DNA of 44,489 bases, taken from NCBI GenBank assembly GCA_022567655.1, contig JADFGO010000007.1, forward strand, positions 1 through 44,489, in the 5' to 3' direction. Position numbers and translations under genes: made by a program. This DNA is from Candidatus Neomarinimicrobiota bacterium (lineage in GTDB: Bacteria > Fidelibacterota > SORT01). Below are positions 7,699-15,957 of the stretch, one piece after another (position 1 is the first letter of the stretch; every line of letters starts with the position of its first letter). The notes under the pieces are model-generated. The model was not told the DNA's origin. It made no database searches and was given only the letters and a program-made list of their open reading frames with translations.

Positions 7699-8151
7699 TC
7701 AGATCCTGTTTTTTGAGGAACGGGCGATCTCTCTTTTGGCTTCCCGATCGGCGATAGCTCTTCTTTTGTCATACTTGGCTTTACCTTTTGCAGATCCTAT
7801 GAGCACCTTCGCTTTGCCGTTCTTGAAATAAATTTTTAGCGGAATGATTGTAATTCCCTTCTGATCCACTTTTCTTTTTAGTTTCCTTATTTCACTTTTG
7901 TGGAGCAGAAGCTTCCGTTTTCTTTCCGGATCGTGAGGTTTAGTAGTACCGTGAGAGTACGGACTTATATGGACGCCTATCAAAAAAATTTCTTCAGCTT
8001 CAATCGTGGCATAAGAATCTTTAAGGTTCACTCTACCGTCGCGAAGCGATTTGACCTCAGTGCCCATAAGGGCAATCCCAGCTTCAATAGTATCGGATAT
8101 ATGATAATCAAAACGCGCCTTCTTGTTGGTAGCGACGACTTTTTCTCCCAT
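7699..8151 (-). CDS. smpB: SsrA-binding protein SmpB
   Basis: SmpB binds tmRNA and delivers it to stalled ribosomes for trans-translation. The 150-residue protein shows the family core: NKKARFDYHI, AGIALMGTEVKSLRDGRVNLKDSY, SPYSHG, and the basic tail KYDKRRAIADREAKREIAR that enters the decoding site. The start ATG 8151 agrees with the normal N-terminus and no in-frame alternative fits better. The best promoter -10 lies only 8 bases upstream of this ATG, and no Shine-Dalgarno sequence precedes it, suggesting a leaderless mRNA. No tmRNA gene is present in the adjacent gap. Confidence 0.96.
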   Translation of the reverse strand: MGEKVVATNKKARFDYHISDTIEAGIALMGTEVKSLRDGRVNLKDSYATIEAEEIFLIGVHISPYSHGTTKPHDPERKRKLLLHKSEIRKLKRKVDQKGITIIPLKIYFKNGKAKVLIGSAKGKAKYDKRRAIADREAKREIARSSKNRI

Positions 8152-8159
8152 AACGCTAA

Positions 8160-8188
8160 ATAATAAAGCCGCAAAGACCGAAATGCAA
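8160..8188 (-). promoter_or_regulatory. Promoter for smpB, implying a leaderless transcript
   Basis: On the minus strand TTGCAT (8188-8183) and TATTAT (8165-8160) are separated by exactly 17 bases. The smpB ATG begins 8 bases after the -10 box, so transcription would start at or within a base or two of the start codon. Confidence 0.5.
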
Positions 8189-8224
8189 GAGGTGAAGATA
8201 ATACTTTCCCTAATTGATTTTATC

Positions 8225-8253
8225 TTGTAAGTTTTCTCGACGAGCCGTAATAT
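8225..8253 (+). promoter_or_regulatory. Candidate promoter for the STAS operon
   Basis: TTGTAA (8225-8230) and TAATAT (8248-8253) are 17 bases apart. The predicted leader to the ATG at 8301 is about 40 bases and contains GGAGGA. Each box matches four of six consensus positions. Confidence 0.4.
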
Positions 8254-8300
8254 GAATTCCCTGTTATATCAGATAATTAACGTCAACTTGGAGGACTTTG

Positions 8301-8645
8301 ATGCACATTAAGGAGAAGATCGAAGGAGATGTCGCGATTCTATCCCTTTCGGGTAAAATGATGGGCGGCCCTGAAACACAGGAGCTTCAAACACACGTAA
8401 AGGGACTTCTAAACGATAAATTAACGAAGGTTGTAGTCGATTTAGCAAAGGTTAAATGGATGAACAGTTCAGGTCTCGGAGCCCTGATGGGTTCTCTGAC
8501 TTCGATGCGGAACGCTGATGGGGATTTGAGAATTGCGAATGTCACTGAGAAAGTCAAAAGTCTTTTAATGATCACCCAATTGATAACGATATTCAAGACG
8601 TATGAATCTGTTGATAGGGCAGTAGCAAGTTACATAAAGGAATAG
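8301..8645 (+). CDS. STAS-domain protein, anti-sigma factor antagonist family
   Basis: This 114-residue protein is a single STAS domain. The ATG at 8301 is preferred over TTG 8298 because GGAGGA lies 5 bases upstream. Such proteins (SpoIIAA/RsbV type) bind a partner-switching kinase/anti-sigma factor when unphosphorylated and are switched off by phosphorylation of a conserved serine. The phospho-site loop reads WMNSSGLGALMG, where the usual residue before the serines is Asp and here is Asn. No kinase or sigma gene is adjacent. The next gene begins 7 bp downstream, so this is the first gene of a run that includes a peptidase, a deacetylase and Pcm. Its partner must be encoded elsewhere. Confidence 0.88.
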   Translation: MHIKEKIEGDVAILSLSGKMMGGPETQELQTHVKGLLNDKLTKVVVDLAKVKWMNSSGLGALMGSLTSMRNADGDLRIANVTEKVKSLLMITQLITIFKTYESVDRAVASYIKE

Positions 8646-8652
8646 ACGGGGG

Positions 8653-10131
8653 ATGGAGATAGATAAAGTCTCCAATCGTGCCGAGTCGTTTTTCAACGAA
8701 ATAGCTGAGGAGTACTACCTCTCTTCGTCAGGACTCAAGGAAGAAAGCAATCTTTCGGATATCTATGAAAAGTACAAAGATCTCTCTTCGAAGGAGCTCA
8801 TAGATAATCTGCTCAGCCTGAAATCAGGCGAAACCTTCGACAGGAGGCAAGCACAGCTCTTGGAATTTCTCTTTTCCCTTTATCAGGGGTACATAACGCG
8901 CAAAATAAGTGATAAGCTCCTTTCCTTGGAAGCCTCATCCACCATAACTATAGCAAGCGAAAAAGTCCCTTACAGGCGAGCTACGGTCTTGATAAAGAAC
9001 AGCCCTGACCGCGAAAAGCGCAAGATAATTCAGGAGGAGGTCGATAAGATAGTTGAGAGAGATAATCCTCTCAGGGTCGAGTCTATTGAATCCGTGCATA
9101 ATGTTGCCGCTGAATTCGGTTACGAAAACTATTCAAGCATGATAAGCGACACGTCCGGAATTGATCTTGATGCCTTTCATGTTTCCTGCGAAAAGCTCTT
9201 GAGCACAACGGAAGAAATGTTCGTGGACGTTTCTTCATGGGCTTTTAAGAAATATTTGAACCTCGATCTCGAAAAGGCTCAGACTTATGACTCTTTATAT
9301 CTTTTCCGGATGAACGAATATGACGAATTCTTTCCGGCGAACGAACTGCTTGAGAAGGTTCGGAAATGCATCTCGTCGATGAACCTCGACATGGAAGCGG
9401 GCGGCAATATTAAAATAGACACAGAAAACCGGCCCGCCAAATCTCCGAGAGCGTTTTGCGCCCCGATATCGGTTCCCGATAAAATAATGCTCGTAATAAT
9501 GCCGCAGGGCGGACTTTTGGATTATCAGTCGTTTCTCCATGAACTGGGACATGCAATGCACTACGCACATGTGGACCCTTCAATGCCGATGGAACACAGG
9601 TATCTCGGCGATAACTCGGTAACGGAAGGTTTTGCGATGCTATTTGATCATTTGACTCTGAACACTAAATGGCTCAAGAAAGTGGCGGGTATGGAAGATC
9701 AGCATAACTACCTGATCATGTCCAATTTATTGGATTTATATATGCTCAGACGCTATTCCGCAAAATTTATCTATGAGAGGGAACTCCACGGAGGCTCATT
9801 GTTATCGGATATGCCGGACGCCTATGCCTCCATGCTCACGGAGGCAACCAAGATCGCCTATCAACCACTGAATTATCTGAACGATGTTGACGGAGAGTTC
9901 TATTGTGCACGATACCTGCGGGCGTGGATGCTCCAATCTCTCATAAACATGTATCTGACAGAAGAGTGCGGCGACGACTGGTTCCTGAATCCGGAAAGCG
10001 GGGATAAGCTTCGCGAACTCTGGAAATACGGACAGAAACTGAATGCCGAAGAAATTTGTAAGCTCATCTCGGTAGCAGATATGAATTTTGATAATCTCAC
10101 AAAATCAATCGAAGATGTCTTCAATGGATAA
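8653..10131 (+). CDS. M3-like zinc metallopeptidase
   Basis: The 492-residue protein is mostly helical and carries a gluzincin zinc site: HELGH at residues 296-300 and a third ligand Glu325 in NSVTEGFAM. This arrangement matches the M3 family (oligoendopeptidase F/thimet type), which degrades short peptides in the cytoplasm. No signal peptide or membrane segment is seen. It is shorter than classical oligoendopeptidase F (about 600 residues) and the N-terminal half has few recognisable motifs. The ATG at 8653 follows GGGGG. Its 3' end overlaps the start region of the deacetylase gene, suggesting translational coupling. Specific substrate unknown. Confidence 0.82.
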   Translation: MEIDKVSNRAESFFNEIAEEYYLSSSGLKEESNLSDIYEKYKDLSSKELIDNLLSLKSGETFDRRQAQLLEFLFSLYQGYITRKISDKLLSLEASSTITIASEKVPYRRATVLIKNSPDREKRKIIQEEVDKIVERDNPLRVESIESVHNVAAEFGYENYSSMISDTSGIDLDAFHVSCEKLLSTTEEMFVDVSSWAFKKYLNLDLEKAQTYDSLYLFRMNEYDEFFPANELLEKVRKCISSMNLDMEAGGNIKIDTENRPAKSPRAFCAPISVPDKIMLVIMPQGGLLDYQSFLHELGHAMHYAHVDPSMPMEHRYLGDNSVTEGFAMLFDHLTLNTKWLKKVAGMEDQHNYLIMSNLLDLYMLRRYSAKFIYERELHGGSLLSDMPDAYASMLTEATKIAYQPLNYLNDVDGEFYCARYLRAWMLQSLINMYLTEECGDDWFLNPESGDKLRELWKYGQKLNAEEICKLISVADMNFDNLTKSIEDVFNG

Positions 10132-11107
10132 TAAAAGTGAGCCGGAACGCAAGACGTTTGACGTAACGTTTTCCGATACAGGATTCATATATTCTGATAA
10201 ATATCTTGAACATCTGACAGGTGATTCCCATCCTGAGAGACCTGACAGGCTTGTTACAATGATATCGCATCTGAAACATGAAGGTCTCTGGGATAAACTG
10301 ACTCATTTCGAACCTGAGATAGTCTCTCAGGAACTTTTGGGTTCGGTACATACCGATGAATATATCGCACGGGTCAAAAAAGCATGTGAGACAGGAAAAA
10401 CTTATGTGGATTCTCTTGATTGTGCTATTAACGAAAAAACTTATGACGTTGCATTGCTGGCTGCCGGAGGCGTTGCCACCGCCGTTGACATGATAACGGA
10501 AGAAAAGATATCTAACGCCTTTTGTGCGGTACGTCCTCCGGGGCATCATGCCGAACGAGACCGCTCGATGGGATTCTGTTTTTTTAATAACGTGGCGATA
10601 GGCGTCATGCACGCCCGGAAATATGAGCTTGTGAGAGCTGCAATAATCGATTGGGACGTTCATCACGGCAACGGTTCCCAGCATATTTTTCAGAGCGATC
10701 CGAACGTACTGTACGCAAGTCTGCATCAGTTCCCCCACTATCCGGGTACCGGAGCGATGAACGAAAAGGGGGAGGGAGAAGGTTACGGCTCAACACTCAA
10801 TTTCCCCATGGAAAAAGGCGCCGGCAACAAGGAATATCTGGATATATTCAAAAACAGAATTGAGCCCGAGATAAGAAAATTCGAGCCGGACATAATATTC
10901 ATATCGGCGGGGTTTGACGCTCATAGAGATGATCCGCTGTCGAATATCGATCTTACTCATGACGCATTCAGGGAGATGACGCTCATCGTTCGGGGATGGG
11001 CGGAGGAGTATTCAGCGGGAAGGATCGTCTCCGTATTGGAAGGGGGGTATAATCTCGGGTCACTCAGGAGAAGCGTAAAGGAACACCTGCTTGCGCTGAT
11101 GGAATAA
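10115..11107 (+). CDS. Histone-deacetylase-family (AcuC/HdaH-like) deacetylase
   Basis: The protein (about 330 residues) has the zinc-dependent deacetylase core. PPGHHAERDRSMGFCFFNNVAI holds the active-site His pair, DWDVHHGNG the first zinc ligands, and SAGFDAHRDDPL the remaining Asp ligand. EGGYNL near the end closes the pocket. Bacterial members remove acetyl groups from acetyl-lysine, acetylpolyamines or related amides; the substrate cannot be read here. The start is ATG 10115 or 10124, both inside the end of the peptidase gene (17- or 8-bp overlap); a longer frame from 10088 uses TTG and is less likely. The pcm gene begins directly after the stop codon. Confidence 0.9.
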   Translation: MSSMDNKSEPERKTFDVTFSDTGFIYSDKYLEHLTGDSHPERPDRLVTMISHLKHEGLWDKLTHFEPEIVSQELLGSVHTDEYIARVKKACETGKTYVDSLDCAINEKTYDVALLAAGGVATAVDMITEEKISNAFCAVRPPGHHAERDRSMGFCFFNNVAIGVMHARKYELVRAAIIDWDVHHGNGSQHIFQSDPNVLYASLHQFPHYPGTGAMNEKGEGEGYGSTLNFPMEKGAGNKEYLDIFKNRIEPEIRKFEPDIIFISAGFDAHRDDPLSNIDLTHDAFREMTLIVRGWAEEYSAGRIVSVLEGGYNLGSLRRSVKEHLLALME

Positions 11108-11788
11108 ATGAATCGCTGCGGTCCTTCAAGACAAGAAGACAATCACTCGGTTGAAGAGTGCTACCGCTCTCTCAGAAAAGAGATGATAGCAAAACAGATT
11201 ATTGCGCGCGGAATAAACAATCGGAGACTTAATTCAGCTTTACTGAACGTCCCCCGGCATCTATTTGTAGATGAACGATACAGATCCCGCGCATATTTTG
11301 ATGAACCGGTTCCGATAGAATCGCGGCAGACCATGAGCCAGCCATATGTAACCTCACTGATGATCGATCTCGCTGAATTGAACAGGGATTCAAAGCTGCT
11401 TGAAATCGGTACAGGCTCAGGTTACTGCACGGCGCTGCTCGCAAATATTGTTTCGGAAGTATATACGATCGAGATAAGAGAGGATCTCTATCGGTCGGCA
11501 AAGTTGATTTTGAAGCAGATGGGCTTTGAGAATATAAATTTAAAGGTTGGAGATGGAAGATACGGATGGAAGGAGAATGCCCCGTATGATGCCATAATAG
11601 TGACGGCTGCGCCGAAGGTCATCCCTTCCGAACTGAAGGAACAGCTGAAGGTTGGCGGCAGGCTGATCATACCTGTCGGCGGCGGCGACCAGAAATTGTG
11701 CCGGTTTACCAAACATGAGAACGGAGTCGAAGAAGAGCTGCACGGAGCGGTCCGGTTCGTTCCCCTGGTCGGGGGAGAATCTGTCTGA
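11108..11788 (+). CDS. pcm: Protein-L-isoaspartate O-methyltransferase
   Basis: Pcm methylates isoaspartyl residues in aged proteins so that they can return to normal aspartate. The 226-residue protein contains the family helix REMIAKQIIARGI-like start, VPRHLFV, the substrate segment TMSQPYVTSLM, and the S-adenosylmethionine site LEIGTGSGYCTALLA. A second SAM-binding region is VGDGRYGW, and the sheet DAIIVTAAPK follows. The ATG is directly adjacent to the TAA of the deacetylase gene (TAAATG), so the two are surely co-translated. About 70 bp separate it from the next gene. Confidence 0.95.
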   Translation: MNRCGPSRQEDNHSVEECYRSLRKEMIAKQIIARGINNRRLNSALLNVPRHLFVDERYRSRAYFDEPVPIESRQTMSQPYVTSLMIDLAELNRDSKLLEIGTGSGYCTALLANIVSEVYTIEIREDLYRSAKLILKQMGFENINLKVGDGRYGWKENAPYDAIIVTAAPKVIPSELKEQLKVGGRLIIPVGGGDQKLCRFTKHENGVEEELHGAVRFVPLVGGESV

Positions 11789-11860
11789 AACAATTTCATT
11801 ACCTTCACGTAGTTTAAGCAGGTTAATGAGTAAGCATTATTTCATCTTAAGGAATTGAAT

Positions 11861-12580
11861 ATGGCTGGGAAGAAAAAGAACAAAAAGAAAGACGAGACTG
11901 TGAGCGATCAGTCGGGGATCGTTAAAAAGCTGTATAAATCGCAGCGTGACAGGATGATCGGGGGCGTCTGCGGGGGAATCTCGGAGTATCTGAAGGTGGA
12001 TTCTACTTTTATCAGACTCATATTTGTTCTGATGGGTTTGTTCGGGGGGAGCGGGATAATAATATATATCGCGGGGCTTATAATAATTCCCGAGGGAACA
12101 GCTGCAGAACTATCAGACATAAAAATAAAGAGCAAAAGCAATACAGCTTTTTGGGGAGTTTTGTTGATCATACTCGGAATCTTCTTTTTGGTACCCGATT
12201 TCGGCGTCTTTGGAATGCATAATATGTGGATGTGGCACGGGCTCTGGCGTATGATTTTACCTCTTATGATAATCGCATTGGGGGCATGGTTATTACTCAG
12301 ACCATCTGACAGTCGCCTCACATCTTCAAAATCTGTCAGTGAAAAGAGCGGGAAGGAGGAAGAGGGCATAGACAGGATCAGGTTGACGCGCTCTATCTCG
12401 GACAGAAAGATAAGCGGTGTATGCGGTGGATTAGGAAACTACTTTAATATAGATTCTACCATAATTAGGATAATATGGGTCGTAGCGACTATAGGATCAT
12501 TCGGGTTTGGCATTCTTGCTTATATAATAATGTTGATCGCCCTTCCCGAAGAAGAGAGCGGGGTCACTTCCGATTCCTGA
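11861..12580 (+). CDS. Membrane protein with two PspC domains
   Basis: The 240-residue protein begins with a Lys-rich cytoplasmic tail. A first PspC domain follows (RDRMIGGVCGGISEYLKVD, then a membrane segment), then a central LiaF/DUF5668-like pair of hydrophobic segments (FWGVLLIILGIFFLVPDF and MILPLMIIALGAWLLL), and a second PspC domain (SDRKISGVCGGLGNYFNID plus membrane segment). The ATG 11861 is preferred over TTG 11855 because AAGGA is 7 bases upstream. PspC domains sense or signal envelope stress in several phyla, but the pspA partner is not seen. The next gene, only 4 bp downstream, encodes another LiaF-like membrane protein. Confidence 0.87.
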   Translation: MAGKKKNKKKDETVSDQSGIVKKLYKSQRDRMIGGVCGGISEYLKVDSTFIRLIFVLMGLFGGSGIIIYIAGLIIIPEGTAAELSDIKIKSKSNTAFWGVLLIILGIFFLVPDFGVFGMHNMWMWHGLWRMILPLMIIALGAWLLLRPSDSRLTSSKSVSEKSGKEEEGIDRIRLTRSISDRKISGVCGGLGNYFNIDSTIIRIIWVVATIGSFGFGILAYIIMLIALPEEESGVTSDS

Positions 12581-12584
12581 AAGA

Positions 12585-13157
12585 ATGAAAAGCAAACAAA
12601 CAACTTCAAGGATGTTCGGACTGCTGCTCGTCATCATCGGATCCTTGTGGATGCTGAATGAATTGGGGTACGGTTATTTACTGCACCATGGCGCCGGGAT
12701 GTGGGTACTTCTGATTTTTGGAACTGCCATCCTGATAAACGGATATAACCAGAAGCGCCGCGGACCGGTATTTTGGGGTATGATGATGTTATTGATCGCC
12801 GCCGTTAACTTGATGCAGGAATTCAGGATCATTCATCCCTATCTGACCGATGTCTGGCCGCTTTACATCGCTATGGTAGGAGTATCGTTTTATGCCGCCG
12901 TTCCGGTAATTCCCAACGACTACGCATCGCTGATACCGGGAACTATATTTCTCCTGACCGGTACGTTTTTGTTTCTTGAAGTAAACGGTTACATGCCTTA
13001 CGGAGCATTTTACGGTGGAAACAGACTGCTGGCGATCCTGCTCATTCTGATCGGTGCGATACTTCTCTGGGGAAAATCAGGCTTCAGGAGAACTAAGATC
13101 GAAAAGAGTGGAGCTACGGAAGATGAGAAAACCACATCAGGTAAGGCTAATATATAA
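12585..13157 (+). CDS. LiaF-like/DUF5668 polytopic membrane protein
   Basis: A 190-residue protein with about six hydrophobic segments (FGLLLVIIGSLWML, MWVLLIFGTAILI, GMMMLLIAAVNL, PLYIAMVGVSFYAAV, IPGTIFLLTGTFLFL, LLAILLILIGAILLW) and a short charged C-terminal tail. The repeated hydrophobic pairs with small loops resemble the LiaF transmembrane domain found next to PspC genes. It lies 4 bp after the double-PspC gene and is probably its partner in the inner membrane. No enzymatic motif is seen; an envelope-stress role is inferred from context only. Confidence 0.7.
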   Translation: MKSKQTTSRMFGLLLVIIGSLWMLNELGYGYLLHHGAGMWVLLIFGTAILINGYNQKRRGPVFWGMMMLLIAAVNLMQEFRIIHPYLTDVWPLYIAMVGVSFYAAVPVIPNDYASLIPGTIFLLTGTFLFLEVNGYMPYGAFYGGNRLLAILLILIGAILLWGKSGFRRTKIEKSGATEDEKTTSGKANI

Positions 13158-13397
13158 ATCATTTAATCTTTTACTTTACATCGAATTTCCCACCTTGACA
13201 GCACGATAAACGAATCCTCCCTTGACGGGAGGTGCCCGGCTAAGGATGGAAATCCAAATCGTCAGAACTGTCACTATGGATTTTCATGACATTTTGGGGG
13301 AAGTCCGGAGACTATAACGCTTGACTCTCGCAGGTTACGAGAGTAAATTACGTCTGCTGTTTACACTGAAAACCTGTTGGTATATTGATTTAAACCC
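13158..13397 (+). other. Structured intergenic leader upstream of gpmI
   Basis: No gene is visible. Several inverted repeats are present: CCTCCC/GGGAGG (13216-13232), an overlapping and mutually exclusive CGGG/CCCG (13226-13238), GGAT-GGAA-ATCC (13244-13255), a longer pairing of ATGGAAATCC with GGATTTTCAT (13246-13287, one G-U), and ACTCTCG/CGAGAGT (13324-13344). The overlap of alternatives is suggestive of a regulatory RNA or operator region, but it matches no riboswitch class I recognise. Confidence 0.4.
13321..13349 (+). promoter_or_regulatory. Candidate gpmI promoter with an inverted repeat in the spacer
   Basis: TTGACT (13321-13326) and TAAATT (13344-13349) are 17 bases apart. The 7-bp inverted repeat ACTCTCG/CGAGAGT (13324-13344) almost exactly fills the spacer, as an operator would. 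The ATG of gpmI is about 48 bases further on. A second, weaker pair (TTTACA at 13360, TATATT at 13381) has a 15-base spacer. Confidence 0.45.
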
Positions 13398-14975
13398 ATG
13401 CAGAAAGTTATCCTGATAATATTGGACGGCTACGGACTTCGCGATGAAGAAGAGTTCAATGCGGTCAAAGCCGCGAATACACCCACGCTCGACGCTTTAT
13501 TCAGAAAATATCCGAATACTGAATTGAACTGTTCGGGACTTGATGTCGGACTGCCGGAGGGGATGATGGGTAACTCGGAAGTCGGGCATCTCAATATCGG
13601 TGCGGGACGGGTAGTTAAACAGATGCTCGTGGAAATTGACAGAGCTATCGCAGACGGAACGTTCTATTCAAAATCCGTATTTAATAACGTCATGAACATT
13701 GTTAAGGAAAGGGGTTCATCGCTGCATCTAATCGGTTTGATATCCGACGGCGGAGTTCACAGCCGACTGAATCATTTATATGCATTACTCAAGATGGCAA
13801 AAGAGCATTCTCTGAGGAAGGTTTATATCCACGCTTTTACTGACGGTAGGGATACTCCTCCTAACTCCGGGGAGCGCTATCTGCGCGAAATTATTGAGAA
13901 GACTGATGAAATAGGTATCGGCGAGATATCCACTGTTATCGGAAGATACTATTCGATGGACAGGGACAACCGGTGGGACAGAACCGATGAGGCGTTCAGG
14001 GCGATGGTGCATGGCGAGGGTGAAAAATTTTCCTCTGCGGAAGAGGTTATAGAACACAATTATGGCGAAGCGGTTACGGACGAGTTCATCAAGCCCTCTT
14101 CCATATTCGACGGAGGAAAACCCACCGGCATGGTGCGGGACGGAGATGGTGTTATATCTTTTAACTTTCGAGCGGACCGTATGAGACAATTAACTGCTGC
14201 ATTTACCGACAGTGAATTCAGCGGATTCGACAAGATCGGTCTGAAGGTGGAGTTCGCTTCCATGACGATGTATTCCGATAAGTTTTATCTGCCCTTCGCT
14301 TTCGAACCGGAGCCGCTGGCGAATATTTTCGGGGATGCGGTATCCCGTGCAGGGTTGAGTCAGCTGCGGGTCGCCGAAACGGAAAAATACGCTCATGTCA
14401 CTTATTTCTTTAACGGAGGGAATGAGACGCCGTTCGAAGGCGAAGACAGGGTATTGATAAATTCACCGAAAGTCGCCACCTATGATCTTAAACCTGAAAT
14501 GAGTGCGGAAAACGTTACGGATACGACCCGTTACGCCATCGAAGATGAAACTTATGACCTTATCGTGCTGAACTACGCTAACTGTGACATGGTAGGCCAT
14601 ACAGGTTCTTATGAAGCGGCGGTTATAGCGGTTGAGACGGTTGATGATGGCTTGTCGAAATTAGTGCCGGCGATGCTGGAGAGCGGAGGGGTTTGTTTGA
14701 TAACTGCCGATCATGGAAACGCCGAACTGATGTTCGATGAGAAAACAAAGACCCCTCATACCACTCATACGACCAATCCGGTTCCGGTTATCCTTGCGGG
14801 AGCGAAAGGCAAATTGAAGTTGAGGGAGGGGGGAAGACTCGCTGACATCGCCCCTACGATTCTTGAGCTGCTGAACGTCGATAAGCCTGATGAAATGACC
14901 GGACACTCATTGATATCAAAAGAAACTATCGGAGTTAATCTGAAAGATGAGGAAAAAGTTTTAGATGGAGTATGA
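13398..14975 (+). CDS. gpmI: 2,3-bisphosphoglycerate-independent phosphoglycerate mutase
   Basis: GpmI interconverts 3- and 2-phosphoglycerate in glycolysis and gluconeogenesis and needs Mn2+. The 525-residue length is normal. The first metal ligand is Asp10 in LDGYGLR. The phospho-serine nucleophile is Ser60 in GMMGNSEVGHLN. The substrate loop HAFTDGRDTPP and the late metal motif TADHGNAE are present. The gene overlaps the following heptose kinase gene by 11 bp, giving a two-gene unit linking central carbon and LPS precursor metabolism. Its upstream region holds a promoter candidate with an operator-like inverted repeat. Confidence 0.97.
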   Translation: MQKVILIILDGYGLRDEEEFNAVKAANTPTLDALFRKYPNTELNCSGLDVGLPEGMMGNSEVGHLNIGAGRVVKQMLVEIDRAIADGTFYSKSVFNNVMNIVKERGSSLHLIGLISDGGVHSRLNHLYALLKMAKEHSLRKVYIHAFTDGRDTPPNSGERYLREIIEKTDEIGIGEISTVIGRYYSMDRDNRWDRTDEAFRAMVHGEGEKFSSAEEVIEHNYGEAVTDEFIKPSSIFDGGKPTGMVRDGDGVISFNFRADRMRQLTAAFTDSEFSGFDKIGLKVEFASMTMYSDKFYLPFAFEPEPLANIFGDAVSRAGLSQLRVAETEKYAHVTYFFNGGNETPFEGEDRVLINSPKVATYDLKPEMSAENVTDTTRYAIEDETYDLIVLNYANCDMVGHTGSYEAAVIAVETVDDGLSKLVPAMLESGGVCLITADHGNAELMFDEKTKTPHTTHTTNPVPVILAGAKGKLKLREGGRLADIAPTILELLNVDKPDEMTGHSLISKETIGVNLKDEEKVLDGV

Positions 14976-15957
14976 TAAGGACAGACTTTTAGAGATACTG
15001 AATCTCGCCAAGAATAAGCGGATCGCCGTGATAGGCGACATTATGCTCGACAGGTACAGGTGGGGGAATCATGTGAGAATGTCTCCCGAGGCGCCGGTGC
15101 CGGTCGTGGAGATAGATTCCACCTCCGAAAGCCTCGGAGGAGCGGCGAACGTGTTCAACAACTTATATTTTCTCGGAGCGAAGCCGATTCTTATCGGCGT
15201 GGTGGGCGGCGATGAAGCGGGAAACACTATCAAAAAGAAAGTGCAGACGGAAAACCTTCCGGTCGACGGCATATTCACCGATTCTACAAGAATTACGTCA
15301 GTCAAGGAGCGGGTGATCTCCAACGGCCAGCATGTTGTCCGGCTGGATTTGGAAGGGCGGGTGAAGATTAGTGATGAAATGCAGCGAAAGATAATCGATT
15401 ATCTTAACAGCATTATTCGTGATTTGGACGCTGTTATAATTCAGGATTACAATAAAGGTGTTATAGGCCAGGATTTGATAGACAAGATAATCGCAAAGTG
15501 CATTGCCAATGAAAAGATTCTCGCAGTCGATCCGAAGGTTGAAAATTTTTTCAACTATAAGAAAAGCACTTTGTTCAAACCGAACCTTCTCGAAACAGAA
15601 AAAGCATTGAATATGACTATTAAAACTCAAAGCGACGTCCGTAAAGCGGGAAGAGAACTCATTGACATCATGGAGTGCGGCTGCGTTCTCATCACGCAGG
15701 GTAGAGACGGTATGACACTATTCCAGAAAAACGGGTCGGTTCAGCAGATACAGTCTCAGGTGAGAAAAGTATCCGATGTTTCGGGAGCAGGGGATACAGT
15801 GATAGCGTCATTCACTCTTGCTCTTGCATCGGGAGCAAACTACGTCGAGGCATCCCATATAGCCACGATAGCCGCGGGAATTGTTTGCGAGGAAGTAGGT
15901 GTGGTACCGGTTGAAATCAGGAAACTCAGAGATTATTTGGAGAGCGAAGGCGAATAG
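14965..15957 (+). CDS. rfaE1: D-glycero-beta-D-manno-heptose 7-phosphate kinase (RfaE1/HldE kinase domain)
   Basis: This PfkB-family sugar kinase makes heptose 1,7-bisphosphate for ADP-heptose, a precursor of inner-core LPS. The 330-residue protein is the kinase domain alone; the adenylyltransferase part found in E. coli HldE is absent. Signature segments are AVIGDIMLDRYRWG, SPEAPVPVVE, SLGGAANVFNNL near the N-terminus, and the catalytic anion hole DVSGAGDTV with Asp277. It overlaps gpmI by 11 bp at the start, and the next gene's likely GTG start lies inside its last 59 bases. The presence of this gene supports an LPS-bearing outer membrane. Confidence 0.92.
   Translation: MEYDKDRLLEILNLAKNKRIAVIGDIMLDRYRWGNHVRMSPEAPVPVVEIDSTSESLGGAANVFNNLYFLGAKPILIGVVGGDEAGNTIKKKVQTENLPVDGIFTDSTRITSVKERVISNGQHVVRLDLEGRVKISDEMQRKIIDYLNSIIRDLDAVIIQDYNKGVIGQDLIDKIIAKCIANEKILAVDPKVENFFNYKKSTLFKPNLLETEKALNMTIKTQSDVRKAGRELIDIMECGCVLITQGRDGMTLFQKNGSVQQIQSQVRKVSDVSGAGDTVIASFTLALASGANYVEASHIATIAAGIVCEEVGVVPVEIRKLRDYLESEGE

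Noticed and set aside
8152-8300. tmRNA gene next to smpB
   Set aside because: The gap is under 150 bases and lacks the tRNA-like ends and tag reading frame of tmRNA.
10121-10738. Minus-strand open frame of 205 codons
   Set aside because: It is antisense to the deacetylase gene, whose motifs are intact; the translation has no recognisable domain.
13295-13312. RNase P RNA-like motif (GGGGGAAGTCCGGAG)
   Set aside because: It resembles the 5' conserved core of RNase P RNA, but the matching 3' core is missing and the gap before gpmI is too short for the whole RNA.
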